From: Nitrospira_E sp965223315
GTDB lineage: Bacteria > Nitrospirota > Nitrospiria > Nitrospirales > UBA8639
NCBI GenBank assembly: GCA_965223315.1
Contig: CBDCWD010000004.1
Location: forward strand, 3,348,001-3,412,000
Direction: 5' to 3'
Length of the DNA: 64,000 bases
Positions 43,127 to 52,380 of this stretch are shown here, one piece after another. Within the stretch, counting starts at the first letter, position 1. Every line of letters begins with the position of its first letter. The notes beneath the pieces are model-generated. The model ran no database searches. It had not been told where the DNA came from and saw only the letters and a program-made list of their open reading frames with translations. The position numbers and the translations under genes were made by a program.

Positions 43127-44668
43127 ATGTCTCCGTCTAACGCCACGACCGACTCTGCCACTTCACCCCGCACCACTTCTGCTCAGCCGTGCACCATCGT
43201 CATTTTCGGAGCATCGGGTGACCTGACACGTCGGAAACTATTGCCGGCCCTCTACAATTTACTGGTCGATGGCTTATTGCCTGAGAATTTTGCGGTTTTA
43301 GGGCTAGGGCGCAAAGACCTTTCAGACGAAGATTTTCGCAGAATTGCCAAGGATGGCATTGAACAATTTTCACGGCAACCGCTTCAACCGAAGATCTGGG
43401 AAAGGTTTCACACTCGCCTCTTTTATTGTGCCGGAAACATCGACGCCAACGAGTATTATGCGACGATTCGTGACCGCCTCAAAGCGATCGAAGCGCCATT
43501 TGACCTGCCAGGCAATCGTATTTTTTATTTAGCCATTCCGCCCGGATCTTTTGCCCCCGCCTGCGAAGGTCTGCATCGTGCAGGACTTGTATCAACAACC
43601 GAGATATCGAAAACCTATTCCCGGGTCATTGTGGAAAAACCCATTGGGCATGATTTAGCCTCTGCCAAAGTTATCAACACAGCCATTGGCAACGTGTTTG
43701 AAGAATCACAAATTTATCGCATTGACCATTATCTTGGAAAAGAGACCGTCCAAAATATCATGGTCATGCGGTTTGCCAATTCCATCTTTGAACCCTTGTG
43801 GAACCACAAATACATTGATCATGTGCAACTGACCGTGAGCGAAGCCGTGACGTTAGGCAGCCGCGCGGCCTACTATGAAGGCGCTGGAGCCCTCCGGGAT
43901 ATGATTCAAAATCATATTCTTCAGTTGTTGTGCCTCATCGCCATGGAACCTCCCTATTCGCTTGACCCCGATGTCGTCCGCAACGCACGCATGGATGTCC
44001 TACGTGGATTACGCCCAATACGCGGAAAAGACGTGGAAGAAATGACGGTTCGCGCACAATATGCCCATGGCACAATCAACGGACAAGAGGTCCCGGGCTA
44101 TCGACGTGAGGACGGCGTCAAACCCGATTCCACCACTGAAACGTATGTGGCGTTAAAAGTTTTTGTGGAAAATTGGCGGTGGGCTGGCGTGCCATTTTTT
44201 ATTCGTACCGGAAAAGGCATGACCAAGCGGGCTTCAGAGATCGCGGTCCAATTCAAGGAAATTCCACAAATATTATTCAATGCCGATCCTGGAATTCCAC
44301 AAGCCCCAAATGTGCTGAAATTACGAATTCAACCAGAAGAAGGGTTATCGTTACGGGTCATTTCCAAAGTTCCGGGAACCAAAGCCAACACCCATCCCGT
44401 GGAGATGGACTTTACTTATGGCGATGCCTTTCATGCGCCGTCCCCTGAAGCCTATGAACGCCTGTTGTTGGATGTCATGACGGGTGACGCCTCCCTCTTT
44501 ATGCGGCGCGACGCCGTGGAAGCCTCATGGGCCTGGGTCAACGACATTTTGGAAGGCTGGAGCACCCATGGTCACAAATGGCTGCCGGAATACCAGGCCG
44601 GCACCTGGGGACCAATAGAAGCTGACCGCCTCATCCAAGCCGACGGCCACCACTGGCGCGAAGTCTAG
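43127..44668 (+). CDS. zwf: Glucose-6-phosphate 1-dehydrogenase
   Basis: 513 residues. VIFGASGDLTRRKLLPALYNL is the nucleotide-binding segment (here broken around the GASGDL core) and IYRIDHYLGKETVQN contains the catalytic Lys/His motif RIDHYLGKE. Other signatures: YYEGAGALRDMIQNHILQ and FFIRTGKGMTKRASEI. Length normal. It catalyses the first step of the oxidative pentose phosphate pathway and, together with gnd (20 nt upstream), provides NADPH or NADH. The first 25 residues are Thr/Ser-rich and not conserved in the family. Confidence 0.97.
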   Translation: MSPSNATTDSATSPRTTSAQPCTIVIFGASGDLTRRKLLPALYNLLVDGLLPENFAVLGLGRKDLSDEDFRRIAKDGIEQFSRQPLQPKIWERFHTRLFYCAGNIDANEYYATIRDRLKAIEAPFDLPGNRIFYLAIPPGSFAPACEGLHRAGLVSTTEISKTYSRVIVEKPIGHDLASAKVINTAIGNVFEESQIYRIDHYLGKETVQNIMVMRFANSIFEPLWNHKYIDHVQLTVSEAVTLGSRAAYYEGAGALRDMIQNHILQLLCLIAMEPPYSLDPDVVRNARMDVLRGLRPIRGKDVEEMTVRAQYAHGTINGQEVPGYRREDGVKPDSTTETYVALKVFVENWRWAGVPFFIRTGKGMTKRASEIAVQFKEIPQILFNADPGIPQAPNVLKLRIQPEEGLSLRVISKVPGTKANTHPVEMDFTYGDAFHAPSPEAYERLLLDVMTGDASLFMRRDAVEASWAWVNDILEGWSTHGHKWLPEYQAGTWGPIEADRLIQADGHHWREV

Positions 44669-44771
44669 TTTTCCCCGTCATTTCCTTAAAAGAAACTCCA
44701 GAATTAGGTGTCAGGAACCTTTATAAAGCAACCCGCTGAACCATAGTTTTTTAACAGTCAAGTACGCCTTT

Positions 44772-44808
44772 CACCCTCACCCTACCCCTCTCCCTCAAGG
44801 GCGAGGGA
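44772..44808. repeat. CCCTCACCC palindromic repeat, copy 2
   Basis: Sequence caccctcaccctacccctct followed by ccctcaagggcgaggga forms the same hairpin type as 31458-31495. It lies between the convergent zwf and tal-pgi genes and may terminate transcription from both sides. Confidence 0.75.
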
Positions 44809-44837
44809 ACAAGAATGTACTCGAAAACCTTTTTCAT

Positions 44838-47699
44838 TCAGTGGGCATGGGCGCAGAGCGCTGACTCGATGGCTTGCTCGAGACGGGTGAGGCCTTTGAT
44901 GATGTCCGATCCAACATGCACGCGAATCACCCGCCGGCCCTTGGCTGTGAGGCTTTGCAAATCACCTAAGGCTTGCGCCGCCTTGAGCACGCCAAACGAA
45001 TAGGGCTCATCCGGAATAGCCAAATCTTGGGCATCATCACTGGTGACTTGAATAAAGAGACCCGAGTTAGGACCACCTTTATGAAGTTGTCCTGTTGAAT
45101 GCAAAAAGCGCGGGCCATAGCCTAACGTCGTGGCCACATGCTTGCTCTCACGGATTTTTGTGCGAATGCGGTCAAACACCGCATGGACGTCCTCGGTTCG
45201 CTCCAGATAGACATTCATGGCAAAATAATCACCCGTTTGTAGACGGCCCACATGTGCAGCAATCAGATCATCTAGCGTGGAGCGGTCTTTGAATGCCTGC
45301 TGGTTAGACTCATCAGCAAAAACTTGCACATCGCCATCAACAAGGAACGGCGCCGTTTCTATCAGGCGCCCCTCTTTTTTGAATGTTTCAAGGTGGGCCT
45401 TCGTATAGTCCTTACTTTCCTGGACATTAGGTTGATCGAATGCATTGATTCCCAAGATGGACCCCGCCACCGCAGTTGCCATCTCCCATAAGAAAAATTC
45501 CTGTCCGAGATTCAATAAATCAGCCATGTGAATGCGAATCACGGGATGGCCTGCTTGCTCCAAAGCCAACACGGCTGACTCCTGCTGAGGATCGGCATCT
45601 TTCTCATACCGGATATACACAAACACCCGGTCTTGGGCATACATGTCAGGACTGCCCACAGATTCGCCTTCTACAGGAATGATGCCCTTGCCTTCCTTGC
45701 CCGTGCTTTCCGCCACGAGCTGCTCCAGCCAGGCCCCAAGATCCCAGAGTGCTGGTGATGTGATAAACGTCAGCTTATCTCTCCCTGCTTTCGCTAATGT
45801 TCCCAACACCGTGCCTAAATAAGCTCCCGGGTTTTCTTTGGCGGGAACCGAGGCGCCACATGAATGCCGCATCCGTTCGGCCTGATAGAGCAATCGTTCA
45901 ATATTCAGCCCCATCAATGCAGCCGGAACAATGCCAAAATTTGAGAGCGCCGAATACCGCCCGCCGATTTCAGGAACACCTGGCAGGATATGCCGAAACC
46001 CTAGCTCTTTGGCCACACCTTCGAGCAAGGAACCTGGATCCGTAATCGCCACAAAATGCTGACCCGCCTTTTCCCCAACCACTTGACGCATACGTTCAAA
46101 AAAGTATTTTTGAAAGACCAGAGGTTCGGTCGTTGAACCGGATTTACTGGCCACAATACACAGTGTGGCTGCCAAATCCGCACGCTGTTCGAATGCACGT
46201 ACTTGAGAAGGCACAGTACTGTCCAGAACATGGAGCTCGGGATAGCCATCAATGACCCCAAAAGTCATCCGCAGGACTTCCGGACACAGACTACTCCCGC
46301 CCATCCCTAACAAGAGAATGCGTTTGAATCCGGCATCTTTGATCTCTTGAGCCAAGACTTGGAGTTGAACAATCATAGGAAGTTGTTCTTCGGAAATACT
46401 CAACCAGCCCAGCGCATGACGGATAACATTCTGATGATCGGGATCCTGATGCCATACAGTGGGATCCTTTTCCCAAATCCGGCGGACAATCTGGTTTGTT
46501 TGTACATTAGAGATTGCTTCATCCACCTGGCTCTGCCAAGAACCAAGCGCATATGTTACACGATCAAGTTCGCTGCCCAGCACTTCAGCCCGCTTACGGC
46601 AGATCACGCCCAACAATTTTTCAAACGCATCCACAAACAACTTCGCCCCATCGCGCAACAGGGTATCCGTCACCTGCTTGATTGCTATTCCTGTATCAGC
46701 CAACTGCTCCATCGTCATTTTGGCTTCGTCCACACCCTTTTGAAGGGTATTCTCGACAATGCCTTTGTTGCGGAACGCCACAAATGTGGCTTCGGGCATC
46801 GTATTCACCGTATCAGGCCCAATCAGCTCATCCACATAGAGCGTCTCCGGATAGCTTGGGTTTTTCGTACCCGTACTGGCCCACAAGACTCGCTGGACTC
46901 GCGCACCCTTTTCTTTCAGAGCTTGAAATTCATCGCTCTGAACCACTTCCTGAAATTTCCGATAGGCCAATTTTGCATTGGCAATGGCCACCTTGCCACG
47001 AAGATTTTCTAACCTTGCGCGTGTCTCAGCATTTGATTCGCCTTTGATTTTCTCTTCAAGCTGTTTATCCACCAGACTATCGATCCGGCTGACAAAAAAA
47101 CTCGCGACAGAGGCCACTTGCCCGACATCTCCTCCATTCTGAGCGAGCCGCTCCAATCCCCGGATGTAGCGCCAAGCCACCTGTTCATACATCTCCACGC
47201 TAAATAAGAGGGTGACATTGATATTGATACCGCGTGACAACAACTCTTCAATGGCCGGCAAACCTTCCTCCGTCCCCGGCACTTTAATCATGACATTCTT
47301 CCGGTCCACCATCGCATACAGACGCACCGCTTCTTCTATGGTCGCTTGCGTATCGAACGCCAAATGCGGTGAGACTTCTAAGCTCACATATCCATCGTGG
47401 CCTTTGGTGCGCTCGTACACCGGCCACATGACATCGGCCGCATCTTGAATATCTCGAACGGCAATCTGTTCATACATCTGTTTGACGCCAATATACTCCG
47501 TCGCCGCCTGCCGGATTGCCTCATCGTAATCGGAACTTCCCGCAATCGCTTTCTCAAAAATAGCCGGATTAGAGGTCATGCCCATCAGGCCGTCCTGATC
47601 GATGAGCGTTTGTAACTGACCCGACGTGATCAAACCTCGACGGATATAGTCATACCACGGACTTTGGCCCAGTTCTCGAAGTTGAACGAGAGGATTCAT
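44838..47699 (-). CDS. Bifunctional transaldolase/glucose-6-phosphate isomerase
   Basis: 953 residues, a fusion. Residues 1-360 are transaldolase B type: MTSNPAIFEKAIAGS, YVSLEVSPHLAFD and NVMIKVPGTEEGLPA with the Schiff-base Lys in VMIKVPG. Residues 400-950 are phosphoglucose isomerase: LLLGMGGSSLCPEVL, CIVASKSGSTTEPLVF and a C-terminal RVHVGSDIIKGL region. Such Tal-Pgi fusions occur in many cyanobacteria and Nitrospirota. The enzyme links pentose phosphate and glycolytic flux by interconverting F6P, G6P and sedoheptulose 7-phosphate. tkt is next upstream, with a repeat element in between. Confidence 0.95.
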   Translation of the reverse strand: MNPLVQLRELGQSPWYDYIRRGLITSGQLQTLIDQDGLMGMTSNPAIFEKAIAGSSDYDEAIRQAATEYIGVKQMYEQIAVRDIQDAADVMWPVYERTKGHDGYVSLEVSPHLAFDTQATIEEAVRLYAMVDRKNVMIKVPGTEEGLPAIEELLSRGININVTLLFSVEMYEQVAWRYIRGLERLAQNGGDVGQVASVASFFVSRIDSLVDKQLEEKIKGESNAETRARLENLRGKVAIANAKLAYRKFQEVVQSDEFQALKEKGARVQRVLWASTGTKNPSYPETLYVDELIGPDTVNTMPEATFVAFRNKGIVENTLQKGVDEAKMTMEQLADTGIAIKQVTDTLLRDGAKLFVDAFEKLLGVICRKRAEVLGSELDRVTYALGSWQSQVDEAISNVQTNQIVRRIWEKDPTVWHQDPDHQNVIRHALGWLSISEEQLPMIVQLQVLAQEIKDAGFKRILLLGMGGSSLCPEVLRMTFGVIDGYPELHVLDSTVPSQVRAFEQRADLAATLCIVASKSGSTTEPLVFQKYFFERMRQVVGEKAGQHFVAITDPGSLLEGVAKELGFRHILPGVPEIGGRYSALSNFGIVPAALMGLNIERLLYQAERMRHSCGASVPAKENPGAYLGTVLGTLAKAGRDKLTFITSPALWDLGAWLEQLVAESTGKEGKGIIPVEGESVGSPDMYAQDRVFVYIRYEKDADPQQESAVLALEQAGHPVIRIHMADLLNLGQEFFLWEMATAVAGSILGINAFDQPNVQESKDYTKAHLETFKKEGRLIETAPFLVDGDVQVFADESNQQAFKDRSTLDDLIAAHVGRLQTGDYFAMNVYLERTEDVHAVFDRIRTKIRESKHVATTLGYGPRFLHSTGQLHKGGPNSGLFIQVTSDDAQDLAIPDEPYSFGVLKAAQALGDLQSLTAKGRRVIRVHVGSDIIKGLTRLEQAIESALCAHAH

Positions 47700-47753
47700 G
47701 GTGTGGTTTCCCTTGCAAAAGGTGATGGCCTATTTTGACGGATATTCAATTAT

Positions 47754-47894
47754 GGACACCTCTAAAAACTGCTCTTTCCCCCGATGGCAGCGTCAGCCAC
47801 GTGCTCAAATCCTCATGTATTGGCCCATACACTGCGGTTTTCCGCGCGCAGCTTCCTTGCCCTCGGAAAAAATCATCAGTTTTTAGAAGTGCCC
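47754..47894 (-). repeat. 141-bp inverted-repeat element (MITE-like), copy 2
   Basis: Same element as 10774-10913 but in reverse orientation: ends ggacacctctaaaaactg (47754-47771) and cagtttttagaagtgccc (47877-47894), each one base off the perfect arms of copy 1. It fills the gap between the tkt stop (8 nt away) and the tal-pgi start. The position between operon genes means it is transcribed and should form a long hairpin. Confidence 0.85.
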
Positions 47895-47902
47895 ATATTT
47901 TG

Positions 47903-50197
47903 TTACGAATTGTGAGATTTTTGAACCTGGTCTTTCGCAGCCTGGACAACATGCTCGACGGTAAAACCAAATTTTTTCTGAAGCTCTTTGAGCGGAGCTG
48001 AAGCCCCAAACGAGGACATCCCAATCATACAACCAGCCAATCCCACATAACGGTCCCATCCAAATGTTGAGGCTTGTTCCACGCCCACTCTGGCCGTAAT
48101 ATGAGGCGGCAAGACGGTCTCACGATAGGCTTGATCCTGCCGTTCGAATAGTTCCCATGACGGCAGACTGACAACCCGGCTTGGGATACCTTGCCGTTGT
48201 AACACTTCGTGCGCCTCTATACAAAGGGACACTTCACTCCCCGTCCCAATTAAGATCACATCGGGCTGGCCCTTTGGCGGATCGGCCAAGATATAGCCGC
48301 CTTTTGCCACTCCCGACGCTGAAGCATAGCGCCCTCGATCTACAGTCGGAACAGCCTGACGTGTCAAAATGAGAGCCACGGGTTCGTGCTGGAGCGGCAT
48401 GATGACTTTCCATACCTCTACAATTTCATTGGCATCGGCCGGACGAAACGTAAGGAGCCCAGGAATGGCCCGCAACCCCGCCAGCTGTTCTATGGGCTGA
48501 TGAGTCGGACCATCTTCTCCCACTCCAATGGAATCATGGGTAAAAATATGAATGACAGGAATTTCCATGAGCGCGCTTAACCGGATGGCCGGCTTGGCAT
48601 AGTCACTAAATATGAGAAATCCCGAACCATAGGGCCGGACCTTAGAAACGGACAATCCATTCAAGATAGACCCCATCGCATGTTCCCGCACGCCAAAATG
48701 CACATTTCGCCCATCAGGAGTCAGCTTGGAAAATTCCCCCGCGCCTTCAAATGTTAAACGGGTTTTCGTGGAGGGCGCCAAATCCGCCGCTCCTCCCAGC
48801 AACCACGGAACCTGCTGCGCCAAACAATTCAGCGCCTTTCCAGATGCCTCGCGCCCAGCCACGCCTTTGACATCTGCGGGAAACACCGGCAAGTCACGAT
48901 CCCAGGCTTCGGGCAATTGCCGAAATTGCATTTTAATTAATTGGTCCGCCAAATCGGGATATTGGGCTTGGTACGTTCTAAAACAGCTGATCCATTCTTC
49001 CTGAAGGGTTTTTCCCCGGGTACGGATTCCCTGTCCGAAATGCCCCGGAACTTCAGGCGGAATCAGAAACTTCGCATCTTCGGGCCACCCATAGTTACGC
49101 TTGGTCAGACGTATTTCCTCCTCTCCAAGCGGTTCTCCATGCGCCCCATGCGTATCCTGCTTGTGCGGCGAACCATAGCCAATGTGGCTATCCACAATAA
49201 TGAGGGTGGGACGCTCCTGTTCTTGATGAAACGTGCGGAACGCCCGGTCCAACATTTCCAGATCATTGGCATCGGCCACTCGTGTGACATTCCAGCCGTA
49301 GGCCATAAAGCGCGTGGCCACATCTTCGCTAAAGGCAAGTTGTGTGTTGCCTTCAATCGTAATTTTGTTGTTATCGTAGATCCAACATAAGTTAGACAAT
49401 TGTTGATGCCCCGCAAGCGACGCCGCTTCGGACGCCACCCCTTCCATCAAACATCCGTCTCCACAGAGCGCATAGACATTGTAGGTAAACATGGGGAGGT
49501 CGGGCCGGTTGAAATAGCTGGCCATCCATCGTTGAGCCATGGCCATCCCCACGCTCGTGGCCACACCCTGACCCAGCGGCCCCGTGGTCGTTTCAATACC
49601 CGATGTCCAGCGATATTCAGGATGGCCAGGGCATTTGCTCTCCAGTTGGCGAAACCGCTTGATATCATCAAGCGTGACGGCAAGATGCCCCACTTGCTCA
49701 TAGTGAGCATCCACGGCCTTCACGCCACACAGATGCAGGAGCGAATACAGCAACATCGAGGCATGTCCGGCAGAGAGCACAAACCGGTCACGATCCGACC
49801 ACAACGGTGAATCGGGATCGAACCGTAACACGCGATTCCACAGCCAATAGACCACCGGCGCCAGCGCCATTGGCGTACCAGGATGCCCAGAGTTAGCTGC
49901 TTGGACCGCATCCATAGCAAGCGTGCGAATGGTGTTAATGCACAGTTGATCTCGTGAGCGTTCCATAATCCGAGCGGTGGACCCTTGAGAGCTTTTTTCC
50001 CCATTGCTTGGAGCCTGAGGGAAGGTCTCCGCCACCTGAGACCGCTCAGAAACTTTATTGGGAATCCGAATGCCTGATCCCACGGCTGTCGACCCTGATG
50101 AAGGGCCTCCTTTTTGGGATTTTGCAGGAGCCGCTGAGGCCACGTCTTCCTTTTTGGGAGGCAGATCCTTTTTCTTCTTCATAAATATTCCACTCAT
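47903..50197 (-). CDS. tkt: Transketolase with unusual N-terminal extension
   Basis: 764 residues, about 80 more than usual. The extension is hydrophilic with a Lys-rich stretch MKKKKDLPPKKE and a Ser/Gly/Pro-rich linker. The conserved enzyme begins near residue 80: CINTIRTLAMDAVQAANSGHPG, the ThDP loop GDGCLMEGVASEAASLAGH, and the C-terminal region RPADANEIVEVWK. It transfers two-carbon units between ketose and aldose phosphates. AGGGG is 6 nt before ATG 50197; ATG 50182 is also possible, which would leave most of the extension. Function of the extension is unknown. Confidence 0.94.
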   Translation of the reverse strand: MSGIFMKKKKDLPPKKEDVASAAPAKSQKGGPSSGSTAVGSGIRIPNKVSERSQVAETFPQAPSNGEKSSQGSTARIMERSRDQLCINTIRTLAMDAVQAANSGHPGTPMALAPVVYWLWNRVLRFDPDSPLWSDRDRFVLSAGHASMLLYSLLHLCGVKAVDAHYEQVGHLAVTLDDIKRFRQLESKCPGHPEYRWTSGIETTTGPLGQGVATSVGMAMAQRWMASYFNRPDLPMFTYNVYALCGDGCLMEGVASEAASLAGHQQLSNLCWIYDNNKITIEGNTQLAFSEDVATRFMAYGWNVTRVADANDLEMLDRAFRTFHQEQERPTLIIVDSHIGYGSPHKQDTHGAHGEPLGEEEIRLTKRNYGWPEDAKFLIPPEVPGHFGQGIRTRGKTLQEEWISCFRTYQAQYPDLADQLIKMQFRQLPEAWDRDLPVFPADVKGVAGREASGKALNCLAQQVPWLLGGAADLAPSTKTRLTFEGAGEFSKLTPDGRNVHFGVREHAMGSILNGLSVSKVRPYGSGFLIFSDYAKPAIRLSALMEIPVIHIFTHDSIGVGEDGPTHQPIEQLAGLRAIPGLLTFRPADANEIVEVWKVIMPLQHEPVALILTRQAVPTVDRGRYASASGVAKGGYILADPPKGQPDVILIGTGSEVSLCIEAHEVLQRQGIPSRVVSLPSWELFERQDQAYRETVLPPHITARVGVEQASTFGWDRYVGLAGCMIGMSSFGASAPLKELQKKFGFTVEHVVQAAKDQVQKSHNS

Positions 50198-50401
50198 GTT
50201 ATACCCCTACCTTCGTTCGTCCCCGTACATACATCATAGCCACAATCTTTCAGGTCTGGACACAACCTCAATTCTCTCTTTCGGCTTGCCAGAAGGCTCA
50301 CCTTAACTAAATTATCTTCTATACACTCTATTGTGTTTTCCACAATGTTTCTCTTCCACGTATTTGCCTATTCTGTGACACGAAGATTATGATTCGTGCC
50401 C

Positions 50402-50596
50402 ATGAAAATTCACCTGAGCCATCCCACCCGTGACCTGGAGATCCAAGGTCCAAAACGCGTGGGCGACATTTTTAAGGAACTCCAATTGATCCCTGAAGCC
50501 TTTTTGATCATTCGTGGCCAAGACCTCTTAACGGAAGATGAAATTGTGGCCGACGGGGATAGCATCGAAGTCCGGCCGGTCATTTCTGGAGGATAG
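50402..50596 (+). CDS. MoaD/ThiS-like sulfur carrier protein (TtuB-like)
   Basis: 64 residues with a ubiquitin-like fold pattern: MKIHLSHPTRDLEI, VGDIFKELQL, DGDSIEVRPVISGG. The C-terminus ends in Gly-Gly, the site of thiocarboxylate formation. The adjacent downstream gene (12 nt) encodes a TtuA-type tRNA thiolase, so it is probably the sulfur donor for 2-thiouridine in tRNA, like TtuB, rather than a thiamine or molybdopterin carrier. ATG 50402 is preferred to an upstream GTG. No clear RBS. Confidence 0.85.
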   Translation: MKIHLSHPTRDLEIQGPKRVGDIFKELQLIPEAFLIIRGQDLLTEDEIVADGDSIEVRPVISGG

Positions 50597-50608
50597 CGAG
50601 AGTCATCC

Positions 50609-51544
50609 ATGCGCTGTCGAAAATGTCCGCAACGGGCAGTATTGGGTATGCCCCGGCACAATACCGCGTTTTGCGGCCCCTGCCTGACTGAATTTGTCCG
50701 CACTCAAGTCCAGAAAGCCATTAAAGCTCAAGCGATGTTCAGGCCGAACGATCATATTCTGGTGGCCGTTTCTGGCGGGAAAGATAGTTTAACACTCTGG
50801 GAAATTTTACTCCAACTGGGCTATCAAGTCGATGCTGTCTATGTGGATTTAGGCATTGCAGAATATTCAGAACGGTCCCGCGATAAGGTACAAAAGTTTA
50901 CCCAAGAGATTGCCCAGTCCTGGGGATCCAAACTCATCGTTCATACCGTCGAAGAAGATGCGGGAGCTGGGATTAAGGAATTCGCCAATCTCGTCAAGCG
51001 GCCAACCTGCTCGGCCTGCGGCATCATCAAACGCTACCAATTCAATCGAGTGGCCTGGGAGAACAAATACGATGTGATGGCCACAGGCCACAATCTGGAT
51101 GATGAGGCCGCTCGCTTGCTAGGGAATGTCTTGCAATGGCAGGAAGAATATCTCCAAAAACAATCGCCAACTCTTCCCGCTTCGGTTGAGGGTTTTGCAA
51201 AAAAAGTCAAACCGCTCTACCGTATGACTGAACGTGAAATTGCCGCCTATGCCGTCGTGAATCGTATTGATTATCTCGTTGAAGAATGCCCAATGGCAAA
51301 AGGGGCCAAAATGTTAGTGTACAAAGACGCCTTGAATCGGTTGGAAGCCGAATCTCCAGGCACAAAACACCGGTTCTATTGGGGATATTTAGAAAAACAA
51401 AAGACCGTGACTGAATCGACGCAATCTATGACCGCCAATGACCAGGCCACGCTTCTGCCCTGTGAGACCTGCCAGCAACCCACGACAGCCGGCACCTGCA
51501 CCTTCTGCCGCATGATGGCACGCGCAAAAGCCCCCACTGGTTAA
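50609..51544 (+). CDS. ttuA: tRNA 2-thiolation protein TtuA-like (TtcA/NCS6 family)
   Basis: 311 residues. A zinc-binding N-terminus CRKCPQRAV...CGPC, the PP-loop ILVAVSGGKDSLTLWE, a catalytic cysteine segment RPTCSACGIIKR, VMATGHNLDDEAARLLGN, and a C-terminal zinc knuckle CETCQQPTTAGTCTFC. This is the TtuA arrangement; it adenylates and thiolates uridine in tRNA (position 54 in thermophiles, position 34 in related enzymes), taking sulfur from a carrier such as the adjacent TtuB-like protein. An iron-sulfur cluster is expected to bind the three central cysteines. The start is supported by AGCGAGAG 12 nt upstream, which is weak. Confidence 0.9.
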   Translation: MRCRKCPQRAVLGMPRHNTAFCGPCLTEFVRTQVQKAIKAQAMFRPNDHILVAVSGGKDSLTLWEILLQLGYQVDAVYVDLGIAEYSERSRDKVQKFTQEIAQSWGSKLIVHTVEEDAGAGIKEFANLVKRPTCSACGIIKRYQFNRVAWENKYDVMATGHNLDDEAARLLGNVLQWQEEYLQKQSPTLPASVEGFAKKVKPLYRMTEREIAAYAVVNRIDYLVEECPMAKGAKMLVYKDALNRLEAESPGTKHRFYWGYLEKQKTVTESTQSMTANDQATLLPCETCQQPTTAGTCTFCRMMARAKAPTG

Positions 51545-51583
51545 CCTTTTCTCTTTTTTCAAAAGACACGAACATTGACTAAT

Positions 51584-51601
51584 GTTGTCAAATATGACAA
51601 C
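51584..51601. promoter_or_regulatory. Palindromic operator candidate
   Basis: Perfect 7-bp inverted repeat gttgtca / tgacaac around aata, just upstream of the small ORF and HTH gene. The HTH protein may bind it to repress its own transcription. Next to it, cctcctc / gaggagg (51601-51618) forms another perfect stem whose loop contains the small ORF's ATG. Confidence 0.5.
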
Positions 51602-51609
51602 CTCCTCCC

Positions 51610-51699
51610 ATGAGGAGGGTTTACTGGACCAAAACCTCACAGCCGGATATTGACCTTATCAAGGAACGACTCAAGCGATTAAAGGAGTTATTGAAATGA
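51610..51699 (+). CDS. Tiny ORF (29 residues) coupled to HTH gene
   Basis: Encodes MRRVYWTKTSQPDIDLIKER followed by LKRLKELLK; helical, basic and amphipathic. Its TGA overlaps the ATG of the next gene by two bases (ATGA), implying translational coupling, and AAAGGAG inside it serves the next start. No RBS is visible for the tiny ORF itself; its ATG lies in the loop of the cctcctc hairpin. It could be a leader peptide, a toxin-like partner or the remnant of a longer gene. Confidence 0.45.
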   Translation: MRRVYWTKTSQPDIDLIKERLKRLKELLK

Positions 51700-52040
51700 A
51701 AGGGAAAGAAGAAAAACTAGAAGTCATCCGTGGCAGCGGAAACGTCTATAAGGATTTTGATTATCCCGATGCAGCAGTTCGTCAACTCAAAGCAAAAATC
51801 GCCGCTGAAATCATTGGCACTCTCGACCAACGGAAATGGTCTGTAAGAAAGGCGGCAAGAGAGACGGGCTTCCAGCCTGCCGATTTTTCACGAGTACGAA
51901 ATGCTGATTTAAAGCGTTTCACCCTGGATCGTCTGGTTAGAATGCTTGAAAGACTCAATACGCAGGTACAGCTTGATCTTGTTCCAGTTACACGACGCCC
52001 GCGGCAAAGCACACACACGAATATCCATGCTTCGATTTGA
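51696..52040 (+). CDS. Helix-turn-helix protein, antitoxin-like
   Basis: 114 residues. The central part KWSVRKAARETGFQPADFSRVRNADLKRF is split by helices of an HTH fold (about 53-82) and leads to LDRLVRMLERLNTQVQLDLV, a pattern typical of XRE-type antitoxin/regulator proteins (HigA/MqsA-like). AAAGGAG is 8 nt before the ATG. The upstream neighbour is a 29-residue ORF and a palindromic operator candidate; no recognisable full toxin gene is nearby. It is probably an autoregulator or an orphan antitoxin. Confidence 0.78.
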   Translation: MKGKEEKLEVIRGSGNVYKDFDYPDAAVRQLKAKIAAEIIGTLDQRKWSVRKAARETGFQPADFSRVRNADLKRFTLDRLVRMLERLNTQVQLDLVPVTRRPRQSTHTNIHASI

Positions 52041-52380
52041 TTGATCACCCCGAAGGTGACCGCGCAATTTGTCCATATCCTCTGCCCATCAATTCCTTGC
52101 ACAGCTTTTTCGCGCTCGCCCGCTGCTTTAGGTTGAATAGAGTGAGATATTTCACGAACTGAGAAGTTCCTCTCTATTGAGAGGAACATGCCAGTAATGC
52201 TGGTTTTTCTTGCTTATTTCTGAGAGTTTCTGGGGAACCCCTTCTTTTGATGAATAGGCAATTTTCACATTTCGTTGTGTAATGATAAGACAACCGACGT
52301 GCTCGAGCAGGATGGGGCTGTTGAATAATTCAATTTCAAGTTACAAAAAGGCGTTCAGAGCAAAGATGACTTCAATGCGA
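52041..52380. other. Intergenic region with repeat debris
   Basis: About 340 bases without a supported gene. Near its end, ggggctgttgaataattc (52312-52329) resembles the left arm of the 122-bp element at 40146, suggesting an older, decayed copy. The rest is unremarkable. Confidence 0.5.

Noticed and set aside
46347..47012. 221-codon plus-strand frame opposite tal-pgi
   Set aside because: Antisense to a strongly conserved enzyme gene.
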